Origin: an uncultured Brevundimonas sp.
Lineage (GTDB): Bacteria; Pseudomonadota; Alphaproteobacteria; Caulobacterales; Caulobacteraceae
NCBI GenBank assembly: GCA_946481405.1
Contig: CAMLNY010000037.1
Coordinates: 1 to 7,911 of the forward strand
Length of the DNA: 7,911 bases
Direction of reading: 5' to 3'
Shown: one piece after another, positions 6,297 through 7,911 of the stretch
How the letters are laid out: each line of letters starts with the position of its first letter
Numbering within the stretch: position 1 is the first letter of the stretch
Translations under genes and position numbers: made by a program
The notes under the pieces: generated by a model
The model's input: the letters and a program-made list of their open reading frames with translations, nothing else
What the model was told of the DNA's origin: nothing
Databases searched by the model: none

Positions 6297-6641
6297 TCAG
6301 TCGAACAGGGTCAGTTCGCCTGAAGAAGAAGCGGACGTCGACGGACGGGTACCCGTGTCACTCGCCAGCCGCTCATAGAGGTCCGACAGGGTCAGGGCAT
6401 GCAGGGCGGTCGAGATCGGCGCGCCGGCGCCGAGGGCGGCGGCCAGACCGCTGAGCCCGTCCAGACGCTGGATCAGGAGGTCGAAGGCCTGGACGCTGGA
6501 CATGGCGTCGTCGCGCCGGTCGGCCGGGCAATCGGCGATCAGTTCGCTGGTCAGGTCGGCCAGCTCTTCCAGACGCGCTCGGATTTCCGCCAGCTCGTCC
6601 GAAACGGCGACCAGAAACTGACGGGATCGGGCTTTCGACAT
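6297..6641 (-). CDS. cheU: CheU/CheT-like small chemotaxis protein with a DxxxQ phosphatase-type motif
   Basis: A 114-residue, mostly helical protein. Residues about 10-38 make an amphipathic helix (AVSDELAEIRARLEELADL), and residues 48-70 a second helix containing SVQAFDLLIQRLDGL. Within it Asp54-x-x-x-Gln58 matches the DxxxQ arrangement used by CheZ-type phosphatases to dephosphorylate CheY-P. Directly after cheD is the place of cheU in Caulobacter and, as I recall, of cheT in Sinorhizobium meliloti, whose product has been reported as a DxxxQ phosphatase. The tail is low-complexity (RPSTSASSSG) and ends ELTLFD. The start ATG at 6641 overlaps the cheD stop by one base (TGATG). The longer open frame upstream, reaching 7064, overlies cheD and is not used. 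The name rests on synteny; the phosphatase role is inference. Confidence 0.72.
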   Translation of the reverse strand: MSKARSRQFLVAVSDELAEIRARLEELADLTSELIADCPADRRDDAMSSVQAFDLLIQRLDGLSGLAAALGAGAPISTALHALTLSDLYERLASDTGTRPSTSASSSGELTLFD

Positions 6642-7183
6642 CAGAACAGCTCCACGGCGCCGGAGGCGACCGGTTCGATCCGCGGCGGCGCCTGTACCGG
6701 CACATGGCCGTCCGTCACCGCGCGTTGCAGGGCCCGGCCCGTCGAGGGCCAGTAGTGAAGGCGACGGCCGCCCGGGCCGCGCAGGCTGCCGCCGACCACC
6801 GGAATGCCCTCGTCGCGCAGGAAGCGCTCGGCGAAGTCGGCGTTCTCGGCGCCGATGTTGCGCAGCCGGTCGAACATGCTGGCGCCGCCGAACAGCTTGG
6901 CCTCCAGCCGGTCGCGACGCGCGCCCGCCTTCAGTACTTCGTTGATCAGCAGTTCCATCGCATAGGCGCCGTAGCGGCGGCCCGCGTCGGTCCCCGCCCC
7001 CGCGCCTTCCGGCAGCAGGAAGTGGTTCATGCCGCCCACGCGCGTCTCGGGATCGCGCAGACACATGGCCACACAGCTGCCCAGGATGGTGGTCAGCATG
7101 ACGTTGGGATCGGCGGTCACATGGTGCTCGCCCTGGCCCACGTGGATCCGTTTTTCGGTCGCCAGGGCGTCCGGCGACATCAT
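6641..7183 (-). CDS. cheD: Chemoreceptor glutamine deamidase CheD
   Basis: CheD deamidates specific glutamines of methyl-accepting chemotaxis proteins in the cytoplasm and takes part in adaptation. The 180-residue protein has the family signature [15 protein letters not shown] and GGMNHFLLP. Catalytic candidates are Thr31, Cys37 and His54, with the same spacing (6 and 17 residues) as the Thr21-Cys27-His44 triad I recall for Thermotoga maritima CheD. Further family blocks are [12 protein letters not shown] (71-82) and [10 protein letters not shown] (95-104). The C-terminus has a proline-containing linker and ends GAVELF. The gene begins ATGATG: the first ATG (7183) overlaps the cheYII stop by four bases (ATGA), the second by one; both are plausible and there is no strong ribosome site, so coupling is likely. 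All key residues are present and the enzyme should be active. Confidence 0.95.
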   Translation of the reverse strand: MMSPDALATEKRIHVGQGEHHVTADPNVMLTTILGSCVAMCLRDPETRVGGMNHFLLPEGAGAGTDAGRRYGAYAMELLINEVLKAGARRDRLEAKLFGGASMFDRLRNIGAENADFAERFLRDEGIPVVGGSLRGPGGRRLHYWPSTGRALQRAVTDGHVPVQAPPRIEPVASGAVELF

Positions 7184-7569
7184 GTCAGGGGACCGAAGAC
7201 GCCTTCCAGCTTGTCTTTCAGCTGGGCGACCGTGAAGGGCTTGACCAGATAGTTGTTGACCCCGAACTGCACGGCGCGCTGCACCAGCTCGCGGTCGGCC
7301 CGGCCGGTCAGCATGATGAAGGCCGTGCCCTGGGTCGGCGGGTGCGAACGGACGGCCCGAAGCAGGCCGAGGCCGTCGAGCTTGGGCATGTTGAAGTCCG
7401 AGATGATCAGGTGCGCGGGCTTCGAGATAATCTCGCGCAGGCCGGCCTCGCCGTCGCCGGCTTCGCGGAACTCGCGCATGCCGATCTGCTGCAGGCTGTT
7501 ACGGATCAGGCTGCGCATCGACATCTGGTCGTCGACGATCAGGGTATGGATGGCGGAAGCGGCGGGCAT
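7180..7569 (-). CDS. cheYII: CheYII: single-domain chemotaxis response regulator
   Basis: A stand-alone receiver of 129 residues, the typical CheY size. All phosphotransfer residues are present: acidic pair Asp13-Asp14 (LIVDDQ), phosphoacceptor Asp58 ([12 protein letters not shown]), Thr88 (IMLTGR), Lys110 (LVKPF), and the switch aromatic Tyr107. It is expected to be phosphorylated by the operon's CheA histidine kinase (outside the window) and to bind the flagellar switch protein FliM or act as a phosphate sink; the sequence does not separate these roles. The ATG lies nine bases after the cheB stop, with GAGGA at 7576-7580 overlapping that stop. The order cheB, cheYII, cheD is as I recall for the Caulobacter che operon. 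It is called CheYII by position rather than by sequence alone. Confidence 0.93.
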   Translation of the reverse strand: MPAASAIHTLIVDDQMSMRSLIRNSLQQIGMREFREAGDGEAGLREIISKPAHLIISDFNMPKLDGLGLLRAVRSHPPTQGTAFIMLTGRADRELVQRAVQFGVNNYLVKPFTVAQLKDKLEGVFGPLT

Positions 7570-7575
7570 CGATAA

Positions 7576-7580
7576 TCCTC
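7576..7580 (-). promoter_or_regulatory. Ribosome binding site of cheYII
   Basis: The minus strand reads GAGGA, six bases before the ATG at 7569-7567. It overlaps the TGA stop of cheB (TGAGGA), giving a compact stop-and-restart junction. Confidence 0.7.
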
Positions 7581-7911
7581 AGGCAGGCGTGTGGGCGCGG
7601 GGGGACGCGCACAGGTCGAGAATGGCGGACGGGAGACGGGAGAGCGGAAGTTGGCGCTCGACCGCCCCGATCTCATGGGCGACGCGGGGCATGCCGTAGA
7701 CGACGCAGCTGGCCTCGTCCTGACCCAGGGTGTGGGCGCCGGCCTCGCGCATTTCCAGCAACCCTTGCGCGCCGTCGCGGCCCATGCCCGTCAGGATGAC
7801 GCCGGTCATCGGGCGACGCAGACGAGCGACCGAACGAAACAGGACGTCGACCGAGGGGCGGTGGCCGCTGACGGTGTCGACGTCTCGCTCGCCGAACGGT
7901 TGCCGGAGCCG
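7579..7911 (-). CDS. cheB: CheB protein-glutamate methylesterase, C-terminal part (5' end outside window)
   Basis: CheB removes methyl groups from (and often deamidates) chemoreceptors when its receiver domain is phosphorylated by CheA, giving adaptation. Only the last 110 residues of the catalytic domain are in the window; the frame is open to the window edge at 7911. Diagnostic sequence includes [15 protein letters not shown], then [16 protein letters not shown], which carries the Asp of the methylesterase catalytic triad (the D of MGRDG), and [16 protein letters not shown]. The ATG at 7809 is internal, since conserved CheB sequence lies upstream in frame. The C-terminus extends slightly past the usual end with [13 protein letters not shown]. 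The receiver domain and the catalytic Ser and His cannot be seen here. Confidence 0.95.
   Translation of the reverse strand, partial: RLRQPFGERDVDTVSGHRPSVDVLFRSVARLRRPMTGVILTGMGRDGAQGLLEMREAGAHTLGQDEASCVVYGMPRVAHEIGAVERQLPLSRLPSAILDLCASPRAHTPA

Noticed and set aside
6642..7064. N-terminal extension of the CheU-like gene up to 7064
   Set aside because: It overlaps cheD in another frame and is Arg/Gly-rich; the ATG at 6641 overlapping the cheD stop fits the operon's junction style.
1..7911. tRNA/rRNA genes, CRISPR arrays, insertion sequences, hairpin terminators followed by T runs
   Set aside because: None were seen on reading; nearly all bases are coding and the only long non-coding stretch is the 87-base divergent region.

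Overview
The window is GC-rich DNA with dense, tightly overlapping genes. Gene content and order point to an alphaproteobacterium of the Caulobacterales (Caulobacter or Brevundimonas type). This rests on a cheB-cheYII-cheD-cheU-cheYIII-cheE run in the order I recall for the first Caulobacter crescentus chemotaxis cluster, and on protein similarity recalled from memory; no search was run.

Positions 1-3563, plus strand: the 3' end of a histidine utilisation (hut) operon, in the order hutG (partial), hutU, hutH, with gaps of 1-2 bases. HutH deaminates histidine to urocanate, HutU (urocanase) hydrates urocanate to imidazolone propionate, and HutG ends the branch that releases formate and glutamate from N-formylglutamate. 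hutG (as far as visible) and hutH look intact. hutU carries two apparent lesions: an in-frame loss of about 26 codons near 1499 and an 8-base frameshifting deletion near 1793. As written, the middle step of the pathway is broken.

Positions 3530-5254: a divergent pair, a six-helix membrane protein of unknown function (minus) and an OmpR/CadC-type winged-helix regulator fused to a glycine-rich multi-pass membrane domain (plus). They share an 87-base intergenic region holding an 8-base perfect inverted repeat and a GANTC (CcrM) site. The membrane protein gene overlaps the 3' end of hutH by 34 bases, and the regulator shares a CTAG stop tetranucleotide with cheE.

Positions 5251-7911, minus strand: the 3' half of a chemotaxis operon, with junctions ranging from 4-base overlaps to 9-base gaps. 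In transcription order it holds cheB (C-terminal part), cheYII, cheD, a cheU/cheT-like gene, cheYIII (CleA-like) and cheE. CheB and CheD adjust receptor modification and CheYII is a canonical receiver. The CheU-like protein carries a DxxxQ motif suggesting CheY-P phosphatase activity. CheYIII has a degenerate acidic pocket, an arginine-rich tail of the kind linked to c-di-GMP binding in Cle proteins, and a C-terminal peptide resembling the CheY-binding motif of FliM. The most interesting observations lie in this part and in the broken hutU.

I see no RNA genes, mobile elements, CRISPR arrays or hairpin terminators. The promoters of the hut and che operons lie outside the window.
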